Part shown: one piece after another, positions 52,084 through 59,173 of the stretch | How positions within the stretch are numbered: position 1 is the stretch's first letter | How the letters are laid out: the number at the start of each line of letters is the position of its first letter | Source of the DNA: Pasteurella testudinis DSM 23072 | Lineage (GTDB): Bacteria > Pseudomonadota > Gammaproteobacteria > Enterobacterales > Pasteurellaceae | DNA length: 64,000 bases | Assembly (NCBI RefSeq): GCF_900176075.1 | Contig: NZ_FWWV01000057.1 | Span: 1-64,000, forward strand | Direction: 5' to 3' | Made by a program: the position numbers and the translations under genes | The notes under the pieces: generated by a model | Told to the model about the DNA's origin: nothing | What the model saw: only the letters and a program-made list of their open reading frames with translations | Database searches by the model: none

Positions 52084-52321
52084 TGATGTCGATTTCATCA
52101 AACAAGGGCAACAGGCGGCGGTAAATCTGTTCGCCTGCTTCGGTGGTGGAGACGTTGCGGGTGGTGCGGTGAAACAGGCGCAGCTTGAGCTGTTGCTCCA
52201 GTTGGCTGACGGCGTGGCTGACTGCCGAGCGTGATACGCCGAGCCGTGCCGCGGCTTTGGTGAAACTTTGGGTTTGGGCAACCAGTAAAAAGGTGCGCAG
52301 CAGGGTGTGGTCGGTTTGCAT
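52031..52321 (-). pseudogene. Truncated LysR-family regulator (DNA-binding part only)
   Basis: The 96-codon frame holds a full LysR winged helix ([39 protein letters not shown]) and the start of the linker, then ends EEFRRSF. The last residues are antisense to the malic-enzyme fragment, so the effector domain was lost. It is divergent from mdaB, which it probably once controlled. A helix-turn-helix-only protein might still bind DNA. Confidence 0.75.
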
Positions 52322-52510
52322 AATTTGCCTGATTGTTTAATTTGATAAAACAAATAAGGCTATTTTAGCAATACAATCCGGCCAATGACATCGTTTTTGC
52401 GGCGATTGGTGAATAATTCAGAACAAGGTATTCGGATTTTGCTGTCTAGTTGTGCAAATGGGTTTTCGCTACACTGTGCGGCATTCGATAACAGACATGA
52501 GCAACCCAAG

Positions 52511-53089
52511 ATGAACATTCTGATTTTAAACGGACATCAGCCCTATCCGGTTTCCGAAGGCAGACTCACGCAAACCCTGATTGATGAAGCCGAAAAAGTC
52601 CTGACCGCCAAAGGGCACAGCATTCGACACAGCAACGTATTGGCATACGACATCAACAGCGAGCTGGATAAGCACGACTGGGCGGATGCCCTATTGCTGC
52701 AATTTCCCTCCAATTGGATGATGATTCCGTGGTCGTTTAAAAAATACATGGACGAAGTGTACAGCGCCGGTACGGAAGGCCGCCTGTGCCGGCATGACGG
52801 CCGCACATCGCAAAATCCCCACGCCGACTACGGCAGCGGCGGCGTGCAGACAGGCAAAAAATACATGCTGTCCACCACCTTCAACGCGCCCAAAGCCGCC
52901 TTTGACAATCCGCAGGAATACCTGTTTCAAGGCAAGGGCTTGGACGATTTGCACTTCCCCGTGCATTGCGTGTACCGCTCTTTCGGCTACGCGGCTCTGC
53001 CGAGTTTCGCCTGCTTCGACGTGCTGAAAAACCCGCAAATCGAGCAGGATTTGCTCAACTGGGCGGCGCATCTTGAGGCACATTTTTAA
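52511..53089 (+). CDS. mdaB: MdaB-type NAD(P)H:quinone reductase
   Basis: The 192-residue flavodoxin-fold enzyme starts MNILILNGHQPYPVSEGRLT and has FPSNWMMIPWSFKKYMDEVY and GKKYMLSTTFNAP, the MdaB pattern. It reduces quinones with two electrons and protects against oxidative stress. The frame is open from 52385, but ATG 52511 matches the family start; the ribosome-binding site is weak (CCAAG). Confidence 0.88.
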   Translation: MNILILNGHQPYPVSEGRLTQTLIDEAEKVLTAKGHSIRHSNVLAYDINSELDKHDWADALLLQFPSNWMMIPWSFKKYMDEVYSAGTEGRLCRHDGRTSQNPHADYGSGGVQTGKKYMLSTTFNAPKAAFDNPQEYLFQGKGLDDLHFPVHCVYRSFGYAALPSFACFDVLKNPQIEQDLLNWAAHLEAHF

Positions 53090-53152
53090 CCGCCGTATTT
53101 TGAATCATCATCACGGTTGCACCGCATGATACAGGCCGTCTGAACGCTTTTT

Positions 53153-53363
53153 TATAGTCAATTAACACAGAACAATACAGCGTTGGCTTCGTCTTGCCGT
53201 ACTATAGTGAAAGAAGTTAAGAAGTGGGACTAGAAAAACGAGCGAAGATAGTACAAATAGTACAGCGAGCGAGTTTGACGACGTACCACAAATTAAATTC
53301 TTTCACTATATCTGTACTGTCTTCGACTCACCGCCTTGTCTTCTTCTGTGTTAATTGACTATA
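53153..53363. mobile_element. Correia-like miniature element, nested copy 2
   Basis: The 211-bp element has a perfect 20-bp terminal inverted repeat (TATAGTCAATTAACACAGAA at 53153-53172, complement at 53344-53363). The core matches copy 1 (CAGCGTTGGCTTCGTCTTGC; GTACTGTCTTCGACTCACCG). The inner element is inserted after the same CCGTAC. The ends differ in sequence from copy 1 beyond TATAGT, although each pair matches itself. Confidence 0.85.
53203..53310. mobile_element. Inner Correia-like element nested in copy 2
   Basis: The 108-bp unit from TATAGTGAAAGAAGTTAAG to TTTCACTATA is nearly identical to the inner unit at 36653-36760, and its insertion point in the outer element is the same. Confidence 0.82.
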
Positions 53364-53438
53364 AGATAAAAGTGCGGTTCAGACGGCCTGTTCTCTATTA
53401 ACGGTGTTCGATTAACGGCATTCGCAATCCCAAGCCGC

Positions 53439-54305
53439 TTACAACGGCAGCCCCTGCAACAGTGTTTGCAGTTTGATCACTTCGCGCGGCATCGGTTCGG
53501 CGACGGTAAAGCCGACGATGTCGGCGTGTTTGCCGATGTCGGCCACGGTGCGGATAACGGCGTCGATGCTCATGCCGTGCGGATCGGTGCCGACGGCGGT
53601 TTTCAGTTCGGCGGGGTCGAGCACGTCCAAATCCAAATGAATCAGCACTTTCGATTTGCCGCGTTGGCGCAGCCACGCCAGCACTTCGTCCGAACCGCGG
53701 TTTGCCTGCCGGCACGACACCGTTTCGATGCCCCAAGCTTGGCGGCGCTGTTCCGCCGGTTCGCCGAAATCGCGCAGGCCGACGATTAAGGCGTTTTCCG
53801 TCTTGACTTTATGCTCCGGCAGCATCGCCGTGATCTCCTCGTCGCCGACACCGGCAAGCTGCGCCAGCGCCATGGCGTGGAAGCCGGTGTAATTGTCGCC
53901 GGGCAGCCCCAAATCGGGGTGCGCGTCGAGCCAGATAACGGCCGTGTCATCGCGGTATTTGTCGGCCAGATAGGCAAACGGCGCAATGCTGACCGCGCAA
54001 TCGCCGCCGAGGGTGACGATGCGCTCGGGCTGTTCGGCTTTGATCATCTCCAGCGCCGCCTGCAACTGCCGTTTGTTGGCCTGATAGGCGAAAATGCCGT
54101 GTTCGGTGGGCGTGTGCCAATCGAGCGACACCGGCACATCACGTTCCGCGCCCTGATGTTTCGGGCTGAGAAACGCCAGCAGGCGCGCGCCGGCGGCATA
54201 ACCCTGTATTGCCTGCTGTGGGGCAAGTTCGGGCACCAGTCGGCTGATGTTGCCGCTTTCGCCGCCTTGCCATTGCGGAAAATTCAAGCGTAGTGTTTTG
54301 CACAT
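53439..54305 (-). CDS. Arginase/agmatinase-family (ureohydrolase-fold) protein
   Basis: The 288-residue protein has the ureohydrolase metal motifs GGDC (100-103), WLDAHPDLG (125-133), HLDLDVLDP (223-231) and the late glutamate in GFTVAEP. The usual first Mn ligand in GGDH is Cys here, so the substrate or metal may be atypical. It could be an arginase, agmatinase, formimidoylglutamase or guanidino-acid hydrolase. It is divergent from a MarR gene with repeated sites between them, the probable regulator. Confidence 0.85.
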   Translation of the reverse strand: MCKTLRLNFPQWQGGESGNISRLVPELAPQQAIQGYAAGARLLAFLSPKHQGAERDVPVSLDWHTPTEHGIFAYQANKRQLQAALEMIKAEQPERIVTLGGDCAVSIAPFAYLADKYRDDTAVIWLDAHPDLGLPGDNYTGFHAMALAQLAGVGDEEITAMLPEHKVKTENALIVGLRDFGEPAEQRRQAWGIETVSCRQANRGSDEVLAWLRQRGKSKVLIHLDLDVLDPAELKTAVGTDPHGMSIDAVIRTVADIGKHADIVGFTVAEPMPREVIKLQTLLQGLPL

Positions 54306-54345
54306 GTTGCGGTTCCTTCTGTTTGCGATTGCTGGTATTCTAGTC

Positions 54346-54382
54346 TTATTTAGGACTTCAGTTCAAGTATTATTTGGGACTT
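54346..54382. promoter_or_regulatory. Direct repeat between the arginase-family and marR genes
   Basis: TTATTTAGGACTT (54346-54358) and TTATTTGGGACTT (54370-54382) are 13-bp direct repeats, one mismatch, 24 bp apart, in the 92-bp divergent intergenic region. The GGACT element also occurs before the second MarR gene (62068-62072). This is a likely MarR operator. Confidence 0.55.
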
Positions 54383-54397
54383 GATAAGGATAAAATC

Positions 54398-54859
54398 ATG
54401 CCACAGCGCAGCGGCCTGCAACAGGATATCGACGTTTTTTTCAGAAACATCAACAGCATCAACGGCTTGTATCACCAGTTTGCCAAACAACTCGGCGTCA
54501 GCTACAGCACGCTGGCGGTGCTGTACTGTCTGTATCTGCACCGGCCGTGCACGCAAAAAAACATCGGCGACAACTGGTGGCTGCCGAAGCAGACGGTGCA
54601 CAATGTGTGCAAAGAAATGCTGGAAAAACAGTGGATTGAAGTGGTGAACATGCCCGATGCGCCGCGCGGAAAATACCTGAACCTCACCGCCGCCGGGCTG
54701 GCTTATGCCGAACCGATCGTCGGGCAGATTATCGCGCTGGAGCGCCGCGCCTTTGACAGCCTCGATGAAAACGAACGCAAACAACTGGTGGCGTTTACCG
54801 GACGCTATGTGCGGATTATTGAAGATCTGCTGGCACAGGCATATAGTGAAAAAACTTAA
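54398..54859 (+). CDS. MarR-family regulator, C terminus encoded by a miniature element
   Basis: The 153-residue protein has a MarR winged helix (NWWLPKQTVHNVCKEMLEKQW, 57-77; wing DAPRGKYLNLTAAG). It is paralogous to the regulator at 62078 (DWLLPKQTVFNVCK). The last codons, YSEKT and stop, read TATAGTGAAAAAACTTAA, which is the left end of the Correia-like element at 54842. The native C terminus was therefore replaced. ATG 54398 with AAGGATA is used rather than the upstream TTG at 54374. Confidence 0.85.
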   Translation: MPQRSGLQQDIDVFFRNINSINGLYHQFAKQLGVSYSTLAVLYCLYLHRPCTQKNIGDNWWLPKQTVHNVCKEMLEKQWIEVVNMPDAPRGKYLNLTAAGLAYAEPIVGQIIALERRAFDSLDENERKQLVAFTGRYVRIIEDLLAQAYSEKT

Positions 54860-54949
54860 TTTTTACTACGGCGTTGCTGCGCCTAGCCGTACTACCTGTA
54901 CTGTCTGCGGCTTGCTGCCTTGTATTTAAAGTTAAGTTTTTCCACTATA
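54842..54949. mobile_element. Correia-like miniature element, copy 3 (un-nested)
   Basis: The 108-bp element has ends TATAGTGAAAAAACTTAA and TTAAGTTTTTCCACTATA (imperfect inverted repeat) and the core ACGGCGTTGCTGCGCCTAGC and GTACTGTCTGCGGCTTGCTG, very close to the neisserial Correia core. It has the empty site CCGTACTACCTGTACTG where copies 1 and 2 carry the inner element. Confidence 0.87.
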
Positions 54950-54961
54950 GCCCGCGGTTGC

Positions 54962-55012
54962 AGGCCGTCTGAACCGCACTTTGCGATTAACCAAGCGGTT
55001 TTCAGACGGCAT
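54962..55012. terminator. DUS-USS composite hairpin
   Basis: AGGCCGTCTGAA (54962-54973) overlaps ACCGCACTT (54973-54981). The opposite arm is AAGCGGTT (a shortened USS) before TTCAGACGGCAT (55001-55012). It lies between marR and the hydrolase gene. A further DUS is at 55058-55069. Confidence 0.8.
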
Positions 55013-55124
55013 GATTGTTTAGTCCGGCTTCACAATGCAATAAGCGCAGCATGGTTTTTCAGACGGCATAACGATGCTAGACTGCTTGCCAGAAATGATT
55101 TGAAATAAACAAAAAGGCAATCTG

Positions 55125-55913
55125 ATGTTATATTTTTCTTTGAAACAGGTGTTTTTCGGTGCGTTGGCGGCATTGGCGCTGGCGGCGCCGTTGAGCCATG
55201 CGCAAACCACGCCGGATAAGGCAGGAGATTCGATGAAAGCGATTAAAAATATTGTGTTGGTGCACGGCGCATTTGCCGACGGTTCAAGCTGGGCGGCAGT
55301 AACGGCGCGTTTGCAGGCTGCCGGATTCCGGGTGACGGCGGTGCAGAATCCGCTCACTTCGCTGGCCGATGACGTGGCCGCCACCGAACGGGTGTTGGCG
55401 CGGCAGGACGGTGATGTGCTGCTGGTCGGCCACTCGTGGGGCGGGGCGGTGATTACTCAGGCAGGCAACCACGAAAAAGTGAAAAAGCTGGTGTATGTGT
55501 CGGCGCTGGTGCCCGATAGCGGCGAATCGGTGGCGGATTTGCTCGAGCGCCTGAACGCGCCGATGGAAGGATTGCAGCCCGACAGCGCAGGCTGGCTGTG
55601 GCTTGATAATGCGGCGGCGTATCAACAGGTGATGGCAAACGATTTGAGCGAAAGTGCGGTACGGGCGCTGGTGGCGGTGCAACAGCCGATGCGTGCCGCC
55701 GCCTTCGGCGACAAAGTCACGCAGGCTGCCTGGCGCGGCAAACCCAGCGCTTATGTGCTGACCGAACAAGACCACGCCCTCGCCCCGACGGTGCAACAGC
55801 GGCTGGCGGCACAAATCAATGCCCGTGTCAGCCGGATAAACGCCTCACATTTGTCACTGCTGTCGCAACCCGATGCAGTGGCAGCGGCCATTCAAGCCGC
55901 GGCGCAGGAGTAA
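55125..55913 (+). CDS. Secreted alpha/beta hydrolase
   Basis: The 262-residue protein has a signal peptide (hydrophobic 8-22, cleavage near SHA-QT) and an alpha/beta-hydrolase fold: LVHGAFADGSSW (oxyanion region, near 44-55), nucleophile GHSWGG (near 106-111), and late Asp and His in TEQDHAL and NASHLSLL. It resembles the small esterase/salicylate-esterase-like group. An inner ATG (MKAIKNIV) could give a cytoplasmic form. USS at 55652-55660. Confidence 0.85.
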   Translation: MLYFSLKQVFFGALAALALAAPLSHAQTTPDKAGDSMKAIKNIVLVHGAFADGSSWAAVTARLQAAGFRVTAVQNPLTSLADDVAATERVLARQDGDVLLVGHSWGGAVITQAGNHEKVKKLVYVSALVPDSGESVADLLERLNAPMEGLQPDSAGWLWLDNAAAYQQVMANDLSESAVRALVAVQQPMRAAAFGDKVTQAAWRGKPSAYVLTEQDHALAPTVQQRLAAQINARVSRINASHLSLLSQPDAVAAAIQAAAQE

Positions 55914-55993
55914 ATCGGCACACGGCAGCTGCCATCCGCCCGCCGTGTTTGTCCGGTGTTGCCGCACAGGCGGGTTTGATTCGGATAAGGCAG

Positions 55994-56043
55994 ATGCCGT
56001 CTGAACCGCACTTTAAACGTGATAAAAGTGCGGTTCGGGCGGT
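55994..56043. terminator. DUS-USS composite hairpin between convergent genes
   Basis: ATGCCGTCTGAA (55994-56005) overlaps ACCGCACTT (56005-56013). The other arm is AAGTGCGGT (56026-56034) followed by a decayed DUS (TTCGGGCGGT). It can serve both the hydrolase and the convergent LysE gene. Confidence 0.82.
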
Positions 56044-56056
56044 GTGTTATCCGTTG

Positions 56057-56671
56057 TCAGGCCGTCTGCAACATGCCGATCAGCAGCCACGCCGAAATCG
56101 CCATCATCGCCATGCCGGACAAGCGGCTGATGTTGGCGGCATAGTGCGGGCGTTTTTTCATCACCGCGCCCACCCCGAAACCGACAAGCGGATAAATCAC
56201 GGCGCAATTTGCCAGATGAACCAAGCCCAAGGTCAAAATTTGCGCCGGAATCGGCCAGCCGGCCTGCGTGCTTAAAAACGGCGGTGTCAATGCGATAAAC
56301 CCCAACAAAACCTTGGGATTCAAACCGCTGGCACGGATGCCGTTCGTGATCCACCGCCGGGCGGCTTGCGGCTCGGCGGTGGTTTGCACCGCACGGCTTG
56401 GCGCGCGCAAAGTCTGCACCCCGAGCCACGCCAAATAGGCCGCCCCCACCAACGTCAAACCGTGCAGCAACACAGGGTTTGCCACCACCACCGCGCCCAC
56501 GCCGGCCATCACCAAAAAAATCACCAGCAGATAGCCCAGCAGCATGCCGAACAACGCCGACCACACCCGTCCGCCCGCAGCGGCCGCCATCACATATGCC
56601 CAATCCATTCCCGGCGTGAGTACCAAACTCAGCGACAATACCCAAAACCCCACCATCAATTGTTCAATCAT
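56057..56671 (-). CDS. LysE/RhtB-family amino acid exporter
   Basis: The 204-residue membrane protein has about six hydrophobic segments, with the family start FWVLSLSLVLTPGMDWAYVMA and the repeat GLNPKVLLGFIALTPPFL. It exports an amino acid or homoserine-like compound; the substrate is unknown. ATG 56671 is chosen (GGAGCAGG upstream), although the frame extends far. It is divergent from an Lrp/AsnC regulator 108 bp away, a common exporter-regulator pair. Confidence 0.88.
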   Translation of the reverse strand: MIEQLMVGFWVLSLSLVLTPGMDWAYVMAAAAGGRVWSALFGMLLGYLLVIFLVMAGVGAVVVANPVLLHGLTLVGAAYLAWLGVQTLRAPSRAVQTTAEPQAARRWITNGIRASGLNPKVLLGFIALTPPFLSTQAGWPIPAQILTLGLVHLANCAVIYPLVGFGVGAVMKKRPHYAANISRLSGMAMMAISAWLLIGMLQTA

Positions 56672-56779
56672 CTTGCACCTGCTCCACTTCATTTTCATGC
56701 CGGTATTATAAAAAAACGATGTGGCAATGGGTTTGCGGTTTTTGCTATAATTTTGCTTATTTTTAGAAGATTTTCGCAG

Positions 56780-57232
56780 ATGGACAGTATAGATAAGAAA
56801 ATTCTTGCGGTATTGCAAGAAAACGGACGAATTTCCCTCACCGAGCTGGCCGACATGGTCAATATCAGCCTGTCGCCCTGCCAGCGGCGGGTCAGAGCCA
56901 TGGAGCAAGCGGGTGTGATCGACGGCTACCGCGCACGGCTGAATCCGAATCGAGTGGGGTTGAATTTTTCGGCGATGGTATTTGTGATGTTGAAAGAAGT
57001 CAGCCACGAGCCGGCCGAACGGTTTGAGCAGGCAATCAAAGACATTCCCGAAATCGTGCAGGCCGACCGCTTGTTCGGCGAAACCGATTACCTGCTGCAC
57101 ATCACCACCCGCGATTTGGACAGCTTTCAAGTGCTGTACGACCGCCGTTTGGTGCATCTGCCCAATGTTCAGCGCATGACCAGCACACTGGTGATGAAAA
57201 AAGTGATTCCGCCGCGGGGGCTGCCGCTTTGA
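56780..57232 (+). CDS. Lrp/AsnC-family transcriptional regulator
   Basis: The 150-residue protein starts MDSIDKKILAVLQENGRISL, with the AsnC-type helix-turn-helix (LADMVNISLSPCQRRVRAME) and a RAM ligand domain (DIPEIVQADRLFGETDYLLHI). It probably senses the amino acid exported by the divergent LysE protein. The upstream frame from 56366 is antisense to lysE and is not used. Confidence 0.9.
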   Translation: MDSIDKKILAVLQENGRISLTELADMVNISLSPCQRRVRAMEQAGVIDGYRARLNPNRVGLNFSAMVFVMLKEVSHEPAERFEQAIKDIPEIVQADRLFGETDYLLHITTRDLDSFQVLYDRRLVHLPNVQRMTSTLVMKKVIPPRGLPL

Positions 57233-57343
57233 ACCGCACGGCTGCGCGACGCGGTGGCGACAGGTGCAAAGCGGCAATTTCAGCCGCTGCCCGCAGGCGG
57301 TTAAGGCTTTGATGGCGTTTTTGAAACAACAGGCCGTCTGAAC
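57233..57343 (+). pseudogene. Possible gene-end remnant with DUS stop
   Basis: After the regulator, one frame reads VQSGNFSRCPQAVKALMAFL then KQQAV and stops inside AGGCCGTCTGAA (57331-57342; the TGA is part of the DUS). It resembles the very C terminus of a LysR-type protein (kvralidfL). The body is missing. Weak evidence. Confidence 0.3.
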
Positions 57344-57367
57344 GATCAGATGATGATTTCAGTATTA

Positions 57368-58714
57368 TCAAATCAGCGCTATGATTTTATCCGCTTCTCT
57401 GATACCGCTTAAATAAGCCCCATGAACTGTTGAAAAATAGTCCGCTTCTGTATGTTCGCCTGCAAAAAATAATTTATCGTTCACTTCTTGCGCCAAATCA
57501 TCAAAGTGCTGCATTTCCGTCCCGACCGCCGTATATGAATAAGCACCGAAAGCGTTTTCATTACTTTGCCATTTGGTTCTTAACATATTGGTTGGGTGCG
57601 GAATGCTGTTGCCGTAAATATCTTTTAAGTGCGACATGATTTCATGGATGATTTCCGTATCCGTCATGGTTTCTGTCTGCCTTGCATAATCCGCATAGGC
57701 GAACGTCATTAAAGCATTTACATCGGGATGAAATTTTTTAACATTTACAAAATAGTTAAACTTATCTCGGATTTCAGGCGTGTAGGATATGTATTGAACA
57801 TCGTCCCAAAAGGCATTATCCCAAGTCAGCAAGAATTTATTGACGCAATTCATGCCTACTTTTTGTATTGCATTTTGTTTGACAGCCGGCAAATTTGGAA
57901 TAAATTCAATGGCATTCGATTTTAATACACCCAAAGGAACGGTGACTAATACATAATCTGCTTCTGCTATATTTTCATTGTGTGTTACTTTGATTTTCGA
58001 GCCTGAATAATCAATTTTTGCAACCCGTTGATTAAGCTGGATGTGCAAATCCTTTGCCAAAAAACGGGCGATGGTGTCGTAACCGTTGGTTGCGATTTCT
58101 TCAATGCCGCCAAATTCTTCACCTTCATGATAGAGCAGTGAAGAAAGATTATCCAAATCGCCGCAGTCGAATGTAACATAGGTAGAAAGTAAAAATTTCC
58201 AAAGTCTGTCGTTTGCTTTTTCCGGATATAATTTATTGAAAACAGTTTCAAAACTTTGTGTGGTGCTGCCGCTGTCCACCATTGTGGCAAGAATTGTGTG
58301 CAGCTCTTCTTCGGCACGGTCATAGGTGGTGGCACTTCTTAAAATTCCGCCAAGATCGTAGGATTTTCTGTTTTTATCGACAGTATGATAGCTGTTCATT
58401 CCCGCCTGCCGTGCCAGCGCAGTGATGGGGTTTCCTTTAATTCCGTGTATCCAGCTCGCACCTTCATCAAAGCTGATGCCCAAACTTCGATTGGTACGCA
58501 AACGCCCGCCAACCGTCTCTTGTGCCTCTAAAATTATTACATCAAATCCTTTTTCCCGCAGTTTTTTAGCTGCCGCCAAACCTGAGATACCCGCACCGAC
58601 AATAACAACGGTTTTTTTATTCGCAGAAACACCTTGTTTTGGCTTGCAAGCAGTTGCCGTCATCAATACAGGCAAGCCCATCAATGAGCTTTTTATAAAT
58701 TTTCTTCTTTGCAT
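57368..58714 (-). CDS. Flavin monoamine oxidase-family protein, Tat/lipoprotein-type export signal
   Basis: The 448-residue protein begins MQRRKFIKSSLMGLPVLMTA, a twin-arginine-like signal with a possible lipobox cysteine at 23. The FAD-binding GAGISGLAAAK is at 40-50 and GGRLRTNRSLG follows. The C-terminal FAD site is FFAGEHTEADYFSTVHGAYLSG (written only as landmarks FFAGEHTE and VHGAYLSG). It likely oxidises an amine in the periplasm. The gene is markedly more AT-rich than its neighbours, suggesting a separate origin. Confidence 0.87.
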   Translation of the reverse strand: MQRRKFIKSSLMGLPVLMTATACKPKQGVSANKKTVVIVGAGISGLAAAKKLREKGFDVIILEAQETVGGRLRTNRSLGISFDEGASWIHGIKGNPITALARQAGMNSYHTVDKNRKSYDLGGILRSATTYDRAEEELHTILATMVDSGSTTQSFETVFNKLYPEKANDRLWKFLLSTYVTFDCGDLDNLSSLLYHEGEEFGGIEEIATNGYDTIARFLAKDLHIQLNQRVAKIDYSGSKIKVTHNENIAEADYVLVTVPLGVLKSNAIEFIPNLPAVKQNAIQKVGMNCVNKFLLTWDNAFWDDVQYISYTPEIRDKFNYFVNVKKFHPDVNALMTFAYADYARQTETMTDTEIIHEIMSHLKDIYGNSIPHPTNMLRTKWQSNENAFGAYSYTAVGTEMQHFDDLAQEVNDKLFFAGEHTEADYFSTVHGAYLSGIREADKIIALI

Positions 58715-58870
58715 TTTCGCTGAAACCTCATTTTGGGGTGGTTGTCGGTGGAATGTAAGGTTCGGTGCTTGGTTACATCATGGATTGTTATACCCAGCTT
58801 CCACTCTACACGCTGTAAACCGCCACGAACATCAGTCTGATTAACGCCGTTTTGAATCTTTGATTTGCCA

Positions 58871-59109
58871 AAGTGCGGTTCAAACCGTGCGATTTAATCG
58901 CTTTTATGCCGCCTTTGCGTAACATGATTGAAAGATATAGTCTTTTAAATTCAATTTAGTACATCGTCAAACTCGCTCATAAGTACTACTTGTACTATTT
59001 TCGCTCGTTTTCCTTGTTCTAAAATGAATTTATTTGACTATACAATCACTTGCAAAACGGTTTGGGGACGATGTGATGGCTTTTCAAGTTAAAGTAAGCC
59101 AAGTGCGGT
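58871..59109. repeat. Uptake sequences in the gap after the amine oxidase promoter side
   Basis: The 458-bp gap 58715-59172 contains USS copies at 58871-58879 and 59101-59109, the fourth miniature element and the composite terminator listed separately. No gene is supportable. Confidence 0.8.
58936..59042. mobile_element. Correia-like miniature element, copy 4 (inner-type core)
   Basis: The 107-bp element begins TATAGTCTTTTAAATTCA and ends TGAATTTATTTGACTATA. Its core (CGTCAAACTCGCTC; TTTCGCTCGTTTT) is the reverse complement of the inner element found nested in copies 1 and 2, so the inner unit also exists alone. Confidence 0.85.
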
Positions 59110-59123
59110 GTTTTTGCAAAGGG

Positions 59124-59173
59124 AGGCCGTCTGAAACCGCACTTTTGCTTGTTTTCAACGGGAAAAGTGCGGT
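59124..59173 (-). terminator. DUS-USS composite and USS-pair terminator of lysR
   Basis: AGGCCGTCTGAA (59124-59135) is followed by ACCGCACTT (59136-59144), which pairs with AAGTGCGGT (59165-59173). The last base touches the LysR stop codon, so the stop codon is part of the stem. Confidence 0.85.

Larger units (their letters stand above)
53133..53389 (+). terminator. DUS/USS hairpin split by a Correia-like element
   Basis: The left arm AGGCCGTCTGAA (53133-53144) continues CGCTTTTT. The right arm is a composite, AAGTGCGGT (53370-53378) overlapping TTCAGACGGCCT (53378-53389). A 211-bp miniature element sits between them, in what would be the loop. Homologous uninterrupted hairpins lie at 38033-38080 and 60899-60957. 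Confidence 0.8.

Noticed and set aside
56366-57232. 288-codon version of the AsnC-type regulator
   Set aside because: The first 138 codons are antisense to the LysE exporter and rich in His, Arg and Gln; the family start is the ATG at 56780.
56057-57277. 406-codon version of the LysE exporter
   Set aside because: The extra N-terminal part is antisense to the AsnC gene; exporter homology begins at the ATG at 56671.
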